Under the pieces are notes generated by a model. The model saw nothing but the letters and a program-made list of their open reading frames with translations, did no database searches and had not been told where the DNA came from. Below are positions 23,255 to 30,493 of a stretch of DNA of 32,585 nucleotides, one piece after another. A program made the translations under genes and the position numbers. Position 1 is the stretch's first letter, and each line of letters starts with the position of its first letter. This DNA is from Aequorivita vladivostokensis (GTDB lineage Bacteria; Bacteroidota; Bacteroidia; Flavobacteriales; Flavobacteriaceae): assembly GCF_000952855.1 (NCBI RefSeq), contig NZ_JSVU01000015.1:1-32585 (forward strand), in the 5' to 3' direction.

Positions 23255-24466
23255 TCAAGATTTAGAGGTAGTGATATAATCTTCAAGATTCGTATCCAGT
23301 TTGTCGATTTCCTTTTGTACCCATTTATCAATAATATTTTCGTTGAGTTTTTGTTGCGCTACCAAAAGCTGCTTTTTCTCGTGTATTAATTTTTGGGCTT
23401 GGTGGTGTTCTACCTTAATACGCTCTTGGCCCTTTTTGTCCTGATAGTAATCGTAATGGATTTCTATCCCCTGTTCTGCTAGCAATAGCTCCCTAACATT
23501 ATCCTTCATATAATTATACGGTCCTTTGGTAAGCATCATCTTAAAGAAAATCGGAGTCAATTCTATGGCCATAAAGAGCAAGGTGATAAATAAGGAAATC
23601 CAAAAACCTGCTAGTTCATGTGCCAATTTTATACGCTCCAAAAGTCCGTCAAGACCGGCCGCTACAGTTTGGTTTTTTGATAATTCTGCAGACAATTCTT
23701 GTTCAAGGGATAGTTTCTCATTCTTTAATCTATCAACTTCAGGTTTTCGTTCATTATCGAAATTTTCCAGTTTTAATGCTAACGATTCCATGAGAGTCTT
23801 TAAAGCAGCAGCTTTGGGTCCCGGTCTAACAATACGAATTTCATCTGCATATTGTGCTTCAATATCTGTTAATCTAGCTAACAATTTATTACGTTCGTTT
23901 TCGATATTTGTTAGTCCTGCTTCTAACGGAATAAACCTCTCTTTAAAGTTTTCCCTTGTATTTAGTTCATATGTTTTCTGTAATTCTTGCTGTTCAGCAT
24001 AAAGAGCGGAATCAATTTCACTTTTAAACATTCGAATCTCGACAGGCTTGGATATGGTTATAGCGATTATAATTCCCATACACAAGCGGGGGATGGCCCC
24101 TCCCAATTCACCCCAGGTTATTTTTTCGGTTCCATCGCCCACACCACTGGCAGCGACAATAAAACGGTCAATATTGAAAATTATCAATCCCCAAATAATA
24201 CCGAAGATAATGGCTTTAATAGCAGTTGGCCAGTGAGTCTCCGTTTCAAGAACGGAACCATTGGGTTCAAAAATGGTGTACATGGCATAACCGCCAGCAA
24301 GGGCGGCCATAAATCCCGTGGCGACTACCACCCCGCCCAAACATGCATATTTAACCTGATCGGAATAGGTGGACCTTTGTAGTATGTAGCTATCCGAACC
24401 AGCGGCTTTCCATAATAACTTCATGATACGGTCTGGGGTCGGACTGTGGTAATAATCTCTTTTCAT
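23255..24466 (-). CDS. DUF4407 membrane protein
   Basis: The 403-aa protein has the DUF4407 layout: helices at about 40-64 and 82-104 with the conserved NIDRF (98-102), a third at 124-140 ending in SKPVEIRMF, a long charged coiled coil at about 150-280, and a fourth helix at 285-308 with IELTPIFFKM. The C-terminal ~90 residues are again helical and charged. Function is unknown in this family; the topology suggests an inner-membrane scaffold with a coiled-coil arm. The ATG at 24466 overlaps the upstream gene by 77 nt. An internal ATG at 24424 (MKLLWKAAGSDS) fits the family's usual start and leaves a 35-nt overlap, so it may be the real one. Confidence 0.85.
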   Translation of the reverse strand: MKRDYYHSPTPDRIMKLLWKAAGSDSYILQRSTYSDQVKYACLGGVVVATGFMAALAGGYAMYTIFEPNGSVLETETHWPTAIKAIIFGIIWGLIIFNIDRFIVAASGVGDGTEKITWGELGGAIPRLCMGIIIAITISKPVEIRMFKSEIDSALYAEQQELQKTYELNTRENFKERFIPLEAGLTNIENERNKLLARLTDIEAQYADEIRIVRPGPKAAALKTLMESLALKLENFDNERKPEVDRLKNEKLSLEQELSAELSKNQTVAAGLDGLLERIKLAHELAGFWISLFITLLFMAIELTPIFFKMMLTKGPYNYMKDNVRELLLAEQGIEIHYDYYQDKKGQERIKVEHHQAQKLIHEKKQLLVAQQKLNENIIDKWVQKEIDKLDTNLEDYITTSKS

Positions 24467-25049
24467 CTTTGATGGTTTTGGTTAGTGTATTAAGATTTTT
24501 TTCTTTTTCTACTTTGAGTATTTCTTCTGTTAATTCTGATATATCCAAGGGTGGAATTTCAATTTTTAAATTTGCTATTTCTGGAATATTGTTTTTGATT
24601 CTTGAGGTGGAAGGCTTAAGCGAAAAGGAAGGTTTTAAGGAAGGAAAAACATTTTTGGATTTGAATTCTGATTTTAAATTCAGTCTGTATTCCTTTTTAA
24701 ATAAGGGCTCTGGGGGAGGGGTTTTTTGAACCTTTATAAAATAAAGTTCAATTTTTTTAACAGTCTTTTCCTTTATGCCATAAAAGATTATTTCGACATT
24801 TTGAGTGCTTAAATCATTGGTGAAATGAAAGGCGTTTTGAGTAATTATCCTCTTTTTACTTCTATGTATCACTTTAGCGTAAAGAAGGTTTTGCACATCC
24901 CAAGTTATTTTATTGGGTTGACCAATAATACCTATAGGAGCATCAACATACACATTGCTAGCTACCATCTTTCGATTAGTGATTCTATAAATAATTTGGC
25001 GATATGAAATCATTAGAAAAGCATATAGCCAATTGAAGAGATTTTTCAT
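24390..25049 (-). CDS. Unknown protein with N-terminal hydrophobic segment (219 aa)
   Basis: The product starts MKNLFNWLYAFLMISYRQII, a possible membrane anchor, followed by a ~80-residue beta-rich part (VYVDAPIGIIGQPNKITWDV, QNVEIIFYGIKEKTVKKIEL). It then turns into a Pro/Lys/Ser-rich linker and a charged helical tail (LDISELTEEILKVEKEKN). I recognise no family. The ITWDV segment and the beta content faintly suggest an Ig-like fold, but that is a guess. It begins 13 nt after the DUF4236 stop and overlaps the DUF4407 gene, so translational coupling is likely. Confidence 0.7.
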   Translation of the reverse strand: MKNLFNWLYAFLMISYRQIIYRITNRKMVASNVYVDAPIGIIGQPNKITWDVQNLLYAKVIHRSKKRIITQNAFHFTNDLSTQNVEIIFYGIKEKTVKKIELYFIKVQKTPPPEPLFKKEYRLNLKSEFKSKNVFPSLKPSFSLKPSTSRIKNNIPEIANLKIEIPPLDISELTEEILKVEKEKNLNTLTKTIKDEKRLLPQSDPRPYHEVIMESRWFG

Positions 25050-25062
25050 CGTTTGTTGCCCA

Positions 25063-25314
25063 TTAGTTGCTAATTAGAAGTGAAACAAAAATTGCCGTGC
25101 TAATTAATAAACCCCCTACTACCAAGCATCCACTATTTTTGACCTTACTAAAGGTTTTTCGGTACGTCAATCCAGGAATACCGGAGCGAATGGAATACCC
25201 CTTGGAACTTAAGCTGCCTCTTTTGGTTCTAAAACTCGGGCTTACACCAGATTTGCTGATATTGAGGCCAAAGCCTTTACCTAGGTTTATCCGTTTTTGA
25301 TATCGAAAGCCCAT
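25063..25314 (-). CDS. DUF4236 domain protein with C-terminal helix
   Basis: The 83-aa product starts with the hallmark MGFRYQKRINLGKGFGLNIS then KSGVSPSFRTKRGS and IRSGIPGLTYRKT, the complete short DUF4236 domain of unknown function. A single hydrophobic helix at about 63-81 (LVVGGLLISTAIFVSLLI) anchors the C-terminus. It lies 48 nt after the DUF1508 gene and 13 nt before the next gene. DUF4236 proteins are often mobile-element or membrane associated, with no known role. Confidence 0.85.
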   Translation of the reverse strand: MGFRYQKRINLGKGFGLNISKSGVSPSFRTKRGSLSSKGYSIRSGIPGLTYRKTFSKVKNSGCLVVGGLLISTAIFVSLLISN

Positions 25315-25362
25315 ATTGATTTTTAAAATATAAGACCTTATAAAATTTTTTATCTCTTCAAT

Positions 25363-25545
25363 CTAGGATTGGTCATCAATTTCGGCATTTGGCGCATTAG
25401 ACTTAACCGACTGTATTCCATTTTTACAACCAACTTTGGTTTCATACATTTCACTAGTAGCAATAATCTGTGAGTTCACAGCGTGTAAATTGAAATAATA
25501 CTTATCGTTACTACTTTTTTTGATAACAAATTTTGGATATGCCAT
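25363..25545 (-). CDS. DUF1508 (YegP-like) small protein
   Basis: The 60-aa product is a single DUF1508 unit: KFVIKKSSNDKYYFNLHAVN, then SQIIATSEMYETKVGCKNGIQSV, which gives the typical beta-beta-beta-alpha fold with the 'IATSExYxxKxGCxNGIxSVxxNA' signature. E. coli YegP has two copies in tandem; function is uncharacterised, though the family has a stress-like distribution. It is the first gene of the leftward nine-gene operon. Its promoter has a perfect palindrome (25600-25615) and a perfect -7 box 21 nt away. Confidence 0.9.
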   Translation of the reverse strand: MAYPKFVIKKSSNDKYYFNLHAVNSQIIATSEMYETKVGCKNGIQSVKSNAPNAEIDDQS

Positions 25546-25570
25546 ATTGATAGATTTTTTGATTAATATT

Positions 25571-25615
25571 CAAACTTAAGGCACTTAAAAAGGAAAGTTT
25601 TACGGAAAACCGTAA
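25571..25615 (-). promoter_or_regulatory. Operator palindrome plus -7 box of the nine-gene operon
   Basis: TTACGGAAAACCGTAA is at 25600-25615. Reading leftward, 21 nt later comes TAAGTTTG (25578-25571), a perfect TAnnTTTG box, 25 nt before the DUF1508 start codon. The spacing is identical to the sites at 17936, 19197 and 27504. Confidence 0.85.
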
Positions 25616-25635
25616 GATGGTATTTATTTCAACTA

Positions 25636-26685
25636 TTATAAATAATTATCAACCGTTTTCAAAAGTGCATCCTCAAATTTATAGATGTCTTCTATTGATT
25701 GAATTGGTTCACGGGTTTCATTTTTCTTATCATCAAAAACTCCCAAGTATTTATTACCCCCATTTAAATGAAGTCTGCATAAGGGCTTACGATTGTTGTC
25801 ATCCAATAGGATTCCGAAATAAGACTGGGTGTCACGGTGAATTATTCTGCTTACTGGCAGTTTTCTTCTCAGTATTGCCACTACAATTCGAAAGCCTTCC
25901 ATTTCCTCTTCAGTAGTTATTATTTTGCTTTCCGGTTCTTGGGTTTCAACATTATCTTCTTGCTGTTTTTCTGCTTCCTTGTTAATAGCCGCATTTAAAC
26001 GATCATTAACTTTTTCACTGATGGTTTGGTTGAAGGCCTTTTGAACAAGCTCTTTAAACTCTTCCATCACGCGTTCGGTGAGCCTGCCAGAATATGCTTT
26101 GTTCGCAAAGAGCCTCACAAAATCATGTGAGGGAATGATAAGCTCTTCTGATATTAATCTTTTGATTTCCCTTGTATATTTAAGGGAGCTGGCATTGTCC
26201 ACAATAGAGTCTACATCGAAATTTGATTTGTGGAATTTGGCTATTTCATTTACCATATTTTCCTTTACCGTAGTAATATCAAACTCTAAAAATGGTTTTT
26301 CGTCCATTTTATTGGGCTCTTCCAAATCTGTGTAAAACCGGTATTCAATTCCATTTGTAAGCAATGAAAAGCGGGTTTTTGTTACGTGGAAATATCGGAA
26401 CAATTGTGAATTATGTACGTTTAGATCCTCTCTCCAATTTTTGCATTCTACAATCAGGATAGGGTTACCGTTCTGGAATATTGCATAATCTACTTTTTCG
26501 CCTTTTTTAAGTCCAAGGTCCGCTGTAAATTCTGGTACAACTTCAGTTGGATTGAATGTATCATACCCCAGAATATTAATAAAAGGCAGTACAAAGGCGT
26601 GTTTGGTAGATTCTTCCGTTTCAATTTTATCCTTTAGTTGATGTATTTTATCAGCTAAAGCTTTAAGTTGGTTGTGTAGTTCCAT
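25636..26685 (-). CDS. Stand-alone HsdR_N-type nuclease-domain protein
   Basis: The 349-aa protein has an N-terminal type I restriction HsdR_N / PD-(D/E)xK domain. ESTKHAFVLPFINILGYD comes first (E25 region), then KVDYAIF (D66) and LIVECKNW (E80-x-K82), so the presumed active residues are intact. No helicase, methylase or specificity subunit is nearby. The rest (about 150-349) is helical, then a short beta-rich module (RIVVAILRRKLPV...YLGVFDDKK). Stand-alone versions are common in Bacteroidetes with no established role. It starts 26 nt downstream of the CsgG-like lipoprotein gene, so it shares the palindrome promoter at 27504. It is not evidence for a restriction system. Confidence 0.8.
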   Translation of the reverse strand: MELHNQLKALADKIHQLKDKIETEESTKHAFVLPFINILGYDTFNPTEVVPEFTADLGLKKGEKVDYAIFQNGNPILIVECKNWREDLNVHNSQLFRYFHVTKTRFSLLTNGIEYRFYTDLEEPNKMDEKPFLEFDITTVKENMVNEIAKFHKSNFDVDSIVDNASSLKYTREIKRLISEELIIPSHDFVRLFANKAYSGRLTERVMEEFKELVQKAFNQTISEKVNDRLNAAINKEAEKQQEDNVETQEPESKIITTEEEMEGFRIVVAILRRKLPVSRIIHRDTQSYFGILLDDNNRKPLCRLHLNGGNKYLGVFDDKKNETREPIQSIEDIYKFEDALLKTVDNYL

Positions 26686-26711
26686 TTTGATATTTTATTT
26701 TATTGGATTTC

Positions 26712-27446
26712 TTAAGAACGTATAGCAGCTGCCATAATACTCACATATTCCCTTACAAATTTTTCAAGTTTATCTTCTGGTATTGTTTCATAACCTTTTG
26801 TACTTGGTCTTCTTTCACCTTTACAGAAACTTAATCTAGGATAAACGCGGTCTAAACTTTTCTTATAGGCTACACTACAAGAGCAATCATCAGTTTTTTC
26901 TACACACGGAACATAATTGAAAAGATAGCTTCCACCATGCTTGTTGCCATCGATTACTGTAATTTTAAATTCAATTGTTGCTCCATTTAATAAAAAGTTA
27001 TTCTCCTTTGCAATTGCTTCCTTTCCATCTTTTTGGAAATAAATATTGGTATTGTATGGTACTTCTGTATCTAATCGAACTAGTTCTAATATTAAATCCG
27101 TTCCAGTTAATTTTTTAATTTCAGAATAATTAATATCTTTTGACTTTCCTATAACCTCATTAAATAAACCACGATCTTTAACATCGAATCCTTCCAATAA
27201 TAATTGCTTTTCAATTGCATTGTATAGATAGGAGTTTTGATCTGACTGCGTTGATTTGTCTTCCGAAGTTGGGGCTTTTAAAACAATACTAGGTCTCGGA
27301 TTTGCCTTCATATAGTTTTTAATTTCATCAGTGGTAATTATTTCTTTTTGATCTTTCCCGGTAAGCTTTACGTAGCCACGTTGCAAACTGCATGACCCTA
27401 ATGTTGTTAGAATCATCAGAAGAAGTATCCTATTTTTTGTTTTCAT
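26712..27446 (-). CDS. Lipoprotein, possibly CsgG/TolB-like
   Basis: The 244-aa product has a signal peptide with lipobox TLGSC (Cys19). The body contains YNAIEKQLLLEGFDVKDRGLFNEVI, LTGTDLILELVRLDTEV and TIEFKITVIDGNKHGG, an alternation that resembles the CsgG-like fold (variable phosphoprotein, 'ILV(G)EL.. ' strands), but the match is weak. A Cys-rich loop (CVEKTDDCSCS) follows. The gene starts 28 nt after a perfect -7 box that is 21 nt from a perfect palindrome, and HsdR_N follows in the same unit. Outer-membrane placement is likely; function is unknown. Confidence 0.6.
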   Translation of the reverse strand: MKTKNRILLLMILTTLGSCSLQRGYVKLTGKDQKEIITTDEIKNYMKANPRPSIVLKAPTSEDKSTQSDQNSYLYNAIEKQLLLEGFDVKDRGLFNEVIGKSKDINYSEIKKLTGTDLILELVRLDTEVPYNTNIYFQKDGKEAIAKENNFLLNGATIEFKITVIDGNKHGGSYLFNYVPCVEKTDDCSCSVAYKKSLDRVYPRLSFCKGERRPSTKGYETIPEDKLEKFVREYVSIMAAAIRS

Positions 27447-27474
27447 TATTTATGGATTTAATTAAATATTGTTC

Positions 27475-27519
27475 CAAACTTAAAGTCTCTTTTTAAAGAT
27501 ATTTTACGGAAAACCGTAA
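27475..27519 (-). promoter_or_regulatory. Operator palindrome plus -7 box of the lipoprotein/HsdR_N unit
   Basis: TTACGGAAAACCGTAA lies at 27504-27519, flanked by extra T and A that extend the dyad to TTTTACGG..CCGTAAAA. Reading leftward, after exactly 21 nt comes TAAGTTTG (27482-27475), a perfect -7 box, 28 nt before the start codon at 27446. Confidence 0.85.
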
Positions 27520-27547
27520 AAGAGCATTTTTTTAAGACTGATAATCC

Positions 27548-27628
27548 AAATAAAAATCCCTTATGGTATTCCATAAGGGATAAAAAATAACCTATATATT
27601 CTCCCTACCCTTTGTACAGGCTATCATT
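27548..27628 (-). ncRNA. Candidate regulated small RNA of about 80 nt
   Basis: Reading leftward, a perfect -7 box TACCTTTG (27640-27633) should start a transcript near 27626. It runs only to the terminator at 27556-27581 and its T-tract (to 27548), giving about 75-80 nt. No ORF longer than 11 codons fits. The box is 21 nt from a degenerate operator (27662-27677) whose promoter-proximal half, TTTCCGTAA, is intact. No known RNA family is recognised. Confidence 0.5.
27556..27581 (-). terminator. Strong leftward terminator
   Basis: ATCCCTTATGG (27556-27566) and CCATAAGGGAT (27571-27581) form a perfect 11-bp stem with loop TATT. On the minus strand it is followed by TTTTATTT. It separates the candidate sRNA from the palindrome promoter of the lipoprotein gene. 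Confidence 0.85.
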
Positions 27629-27632
27629 AGGT

Positions 27633-27677
27633 CAAAGGTATGGGGGGATGTACAACGTATTTTACGGAAATACATAA
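27633..27677 (-). promoter_or_regulatory. Degenerate operator plus -7 box of the candidate sRNA
   Basis: TTACGGAAATACATAA (27662-27677) has three mismatches to the palindrome, all in the half away from the promoter. After 21 nt, reading leftward, is TACCTTTG (27640-27633), a perfect TAnnTTTG box. The spacing equals that of the perfect sites. Confidence 0.55.
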
Positions 27678-27762
27678 CCTATAAAAAAATAGAAAAACTT
27701 ATTTCGCATTAAGGCAAAATAAATGAACATTAAAAAAAACCTTCATAAATGGAAACCCTCTC

Positions 27763-27849
27763 CCCCTTTAAAGAGCCTGTCCCGAGCTTGACGAGGGAGG
27801 GCGAGGGGGATGTTATAATCCAAATGGCGTTCCCTGAGCGCCGTCGAAG
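27763..27849. repeat. REP-like intergenic repeats
   Basis: 27763-27812 is the inverted partner of 10954-11003, and 27832-27849 is the exact inverted partner of 17807-17824. Both belong to dispersed flavobacterial repeat families. Confidence 0.8.
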
Positions 27850-27921
27850 TGAACACCGTCCTGAGTGGAGGAGAAGCCAAAAGCGGTTAATCTATATCAG
27901 GGACGTACAACGTACACGATC

Positions 27922-27970
27922 CACGTCTCACGTCTCACGATTCACGTCTCACGATTCACGTCTCACGTCA
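27922..27970. repeat. Heptamer tandem repeat (CACGTCT / CACGATT)
   Basis: Seven head-to-tail 7-bp units alternate CACGTCT and CACGATT, ending 6 bp before the response-regulator stop codon. Related units (reverse-oriented GTGAAGC/GTGAGAC) occur near 10790. The period matches the array at 297-395. Confidence 0.85.
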
Positions 27971-27976
27971 CCCTAC

Positions 27977-28648
27977 TTAAATTAACCCGATATCCTTTAC
28001 TATAGCCACCAATTGGGTGGTATTTCGGGCCTTAAAATGATCGCAAAGCTTACTGATCTTTTTTTCGATGGAACTTACGCTGGCAGGCTGGATATTGTTT
28101 TTTGTAAAATTGAAACTGATTTCTTTTTGGATAAAGCCCTGCGAGAGTAGCTTTAGAATTTCTATGTCGTAATCGCTAATTTCAATCGCCATCTTTTTTT
28201 GAATGGCATTAGCTACTTGGGGGGAGAGATATTGTTTCCCTCCATTCACCTCATTAATGGCCTGGGCCAATTGTTTTAGGCCATACCGTCCTTTGCAAAC
28301 ATAGGCATCGGCATTGCACTGCAGTACGATGTTTCGTACTTTTTGCAGGTTGTCCTCTACGGAATACGCAATTATTTTTAAGCCTGGGTACTTTTCCTTC
28401 AGTGCTCGAATTAATGTTTCTCCGGAAGGATACTTTTGGCTGCGATGGTCCGCTACAAACGAGAGATCTGTTATAAAAAGATCAAAAGGTTCCTTGACTA
28501 ATATTGCCTTTTCAATTTGAAGAAACGCATCATCGCAATATGCAACTTGCGTAATGTGTTCTATATTCATTCCGTGCAGAACAGAAACCACTCCTTCGTT
28601 GATGCACTCCAGGTCATCTGATACCAATACTTTTTTAAACATACTCAT
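27977..28648 (-). CDS. NarL/LuxR-type response regulator
   Basis: The 223-aa protein has a receiver domain with the acid pair D11/D12, phosphoacceptor Asp61 in LFITDLSF and Lys119 in YVCKGR. The C-terminal domain (about 158-221: SDYDIEILKLLSQGFIQKEI, then SSIEKKISKLCDHFKARNT) is a LuxR-type helix-turn-helix. It overlaps the histidine kinase gene by 4 nt, so the two are co-made. Dimeric LuxR domains bind palindromes. The TTACGG-N4-CCGTAA sites clustered within 10 kb, all at an activator-like position, are its obvious candidate targets, though this link is inferred from proximity. The linker between HTH helices (NFTKNNIQPAS) is longer than in typical NarL and may define a subfamily. Confidence 0.9.
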   Translation of the reverse strand: MSMFKKVLVSDDLECINEGVVSVLHGMNIEHITQVAYCDDAFLQIEKAILVKEPFDLFITDLSFVADHRSQKYPSGETLIRALKEKYPGLKIIAYSVEDNLQKVRNIVLQCNADAYVCKGRYGLKQLAQAINEVNGGKQYLSPQVANAIQKKMAIEISDYDIEILKLLSQGFIQKEISFNFTKNNIQPASVSSIEKKISKLCDHFKARNTTQLVAIVKDIGLI

Positions 28649-30300
28649 ATACTAATTTTTGAACGAAACCCATTTCCGGGTTCAGATTCAAAAATAATAG
28701 TTCCCTTAATTGCTTGAATACGGTTTTCCGCATTTTGCAGTCCATTCTTGTTTTTTAGGATGCAACCTTTGCCATTATCGGAATATGCGATGCTTATATG
28801 CTTGCCCTGTTGTTTAAAGTTAAGCAGTACCGCAGTCGCACCGCTGTGCTTTTTCATATTAGTCATCAATTCCTGCAGCACCCTATACACAGTTTCTTTT
28901 TTAATGGTGGGCACAATTTTCCAATCAAGGATAGCTAAATTACGGGTAGAGATTGCTGTAGTCTCAGTTTGATAACTTAATAGGAGATCGTTGAGCTGTT
29001 CATTGAAGTCGGCTTCTATTTCAATAGCACTATTTTCTTTAGAGATATCGCGTGTTTTGTTATAGATAGTCTCAAGAGCATCCATTATTGTTTCGTCATC
29101 TTTATATTTTCCTTGTAATTTGGCCATAAGCTGGTACACGTCGTTTGCTACTTCGTCATGGACTTTTTTTGATATGCGTGCCTCGGTTTTATGCACTTGT
29201 AATATTTTTTCCTTTTTATGCCTTATCCTTAATGCGAAATATATAAATATTGAGCTAAGCAAAATGATAATTCCGAGAATTAGAAAAATAAGCTTTTGAT
29301 TTTTTTCTCTTTCTCCTTCTAATAATGCATCGGCAGTTCTCTTTTTTTCATTGGCTACATTGTATTTTATAAAGGCATTTTTGTTTTCGGCCAATTGTTT
29401 TTCTTCGGCTATACTGTCAGTAATTTTTTTAAACTGTACAAATTTAGGATCATCGTTCATAATTGCATAAAGAGAAAGGGCATTTTGAAGGTAGGTGGCG
29501 CTTTTTAATGAATTTGCGACTTCATAAGCTTTGTTGGCAAAGTTTAAGGCTTGCGTTTTGTCATTACGGTCAAAATAATATAGGGCTAAATTTTTATAGC
29601 TTGAATAAAGGCCAGGAAGATAGTTACTAGCTTCACGTATTTTTAAAGCCTTTTTTAGATTTGGCAACGCTTCCGTATTTTCCAATTTGGATTGTACATA
29701 GCCCAGATTATCAATTATCATTGCAAACTGTAGGGAGGATGTGTCATTTCCGATTTTTTTATAGGCGACATTGAGCTGGTCCGCAGCTTTTTGGTATTTC
29801 CCAAAATCTTTATATATATTCGCTTTATTGTTAATCAGTGTAATGCTATCAGATTTCTTTTTTGAATAGGTTAATGATAAATCGTAGATTTCAAGAGCTT
29901 TTTCATATTTTTTTGTTTCGCGATAAATAACACCAAGTTGATTATATAGAGCCTTTCTGCCATCATAGACGGTATCTTTTTTGGAGTACCTGTCCAATAA
30001 GCTTAGCCCTTCGACTGCCGCAATTTCACTGTCAAATATATTACCATTACTATAATGCCCTAATGCAATTAACCTTAAGTCTTTCAGGACGCCCAAGGTG
30101 TCATTTTTTTTTAGATCCTGTGCCTTTTTTAAGGTATAAAAGTTTATAGCTTGGAAAATATCGGTTTCTCTATTGGGGTTTACGATTGCTTTGTAATAAT
30201 TGTTTAGGGTGTCATGATGTGTTTGCGCATGAATTGAATTCAGGCTTCCGAAGGAAGAGAGAATAAAAAAGAAGAGGAATGAAAATGATTGGTTTTTCAT
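28645..30300 (-). CDS. TPR-containing NarL-type sensor histidine kinase
   Basis: The 551-aa protein has a signal peptide (to about A25), a periplasmic helical TPR array (about 40-310; YNQLGVIYRETKKYEKALEI and NNKANIYKDFGKYQKAADQL are clear repeats), a coiled segment, one membrane helix at 337-358, and a HisKA_3-type kinase. His381 is in ISKKVHDEVANDVY, Asn481 in ELMTNMKKHSGA, and the ATP-binding G boxes are YSDNGKGC and NGLQNAENRIQAIKG. TPR ligand domains of this sort are typical of flavobacterial kinases sensing envelope or peptide signals. The gene overlaps the response regulator by 4 nt. A small Cys lipoprotein gene lies 31 nt upstream and may belong to the unit. Confidence 0.92.
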   Translation of the reverse strand: MKNQSFSFLFFFILSSFGSLNSIHAQTHHDTLNNYYKAIVNPNRETDIFQAINFYTLKKAQDLKKNDTLGVLKDLRLIALGHYSNGNIFDSEIAAVEGLSLLDRYSKKDTVYDGRKALYNQLGVIYRETKKYEKALEIYDLSLTYSKKKSDSITLINNKANIYKDFGKYQKAADQLNVAYKKIGNDTSSLQFAMIIDNLGYVQSKLENTEALPNLKKALKIREASNYLPGLYSSYKNLALYYFDRNDKTQALNFANKAYEVANSLKSATYLQNALSLYAIMNDDPKFVQFKKITDSIAEEKQLAENKNAFIKYNVANEKKRTADALLEGEREKNQKLIFLILGIIILLSSIFIYFALRIRHKKEKILQVHKTEARISKKVHDEVANDVYQLMAKLQGKYKDDETIMDALETIYNKTRDISKENSAIEIEADFNEQLNDLLLSYQTETTAISTRNLAILDWKIVPTIKKETVYRVLQELMTNMKKHSGATAVLLNFKQQGKHISIAYSDNGKGCILKNKNGLQNAENRIQAIKGTIIFESEPGNGFRSKISI

Positions 30301-30331
30301 TCCTCTAAAGTACTAACAAATTAGGAGATTT

Positions 30332-30493
30332 TTATCCCCCTCCGTCAGGTGGCGGTGGCGGTGGTGGAAAATGACCATCATCCCCACAACAGGCTTGCGT
30401 ATTCTTTACTTCCTCGGAAATTGCTTGTGGGGTACAGGAAAAAAGACCCAAATTGAGGAAAACCGTAAGTAAAACTAAAATTATTTTTTTCAT
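30332..30493 (-). CDS. Tiny lipoprotein with CC pair and polyproline run
   Basis: From ATG 30493 the 53-aa product is MKKIILVLLTVFLNLGLFSC followed by ~33 residues. The lipobox LFSC places Cys20 at the mature N-terminus. The tail has C35-C36 in TQACCGDDGHF, seven prolines in a row and a DGGG end. A longer upstream frame exists, but only this start gives a signal peptide. The gene lies 31 nt before the histidine kinase on the same strand. It could be a partner or ligand of that kinase's periplasmic TPR domain; no function is known. Confidence 0.7.
   Translation of the reverse strand: MKKIILVLLTVFLNLGLFSCTPQAISEEVKNTQACCGDDGHFPPPPPPPDGGG

Larger units (their letters stand above)
27447..27976. 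other. 530-bp gap with operators, a candidate sRNA and REP repeats
   Basis: This region contains the 27504 palindrome promoter, a leftward terminator, a second degenerate site with its own -7 box, REP-like repeats (27763-27849) and heptamer repeats (27922-27970). The only longer open frame (27749-27985) is made of the repeats, so I do not call a protein. Confidence 0.6.

Noticed and set aside
25636-26685. Type I restriction system
   Set aside because: Only an HsdR_N-like domain is present; there is no helicase motor, HsdM or HsdS nearby.
27922-27970. CRISPR or iteron array
   Set aside because: Head-to-tail heptamers without spacers, next to REP repeats and no replication or Cas gene.
27749-27985. 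Possible 78-codon gene on the plus strand
   Set aside because: It is made of REP and heptamer repeats and overlaps the response-regulator end.
30453-30468. TTGAGGAAAACCGTAA, two mismatches from the regulon palindrome
   Set aside because: It lies inside the 53-aa lipoprotein coding sequence (LTVFL codons) and no -7 box follows at 21 nt.
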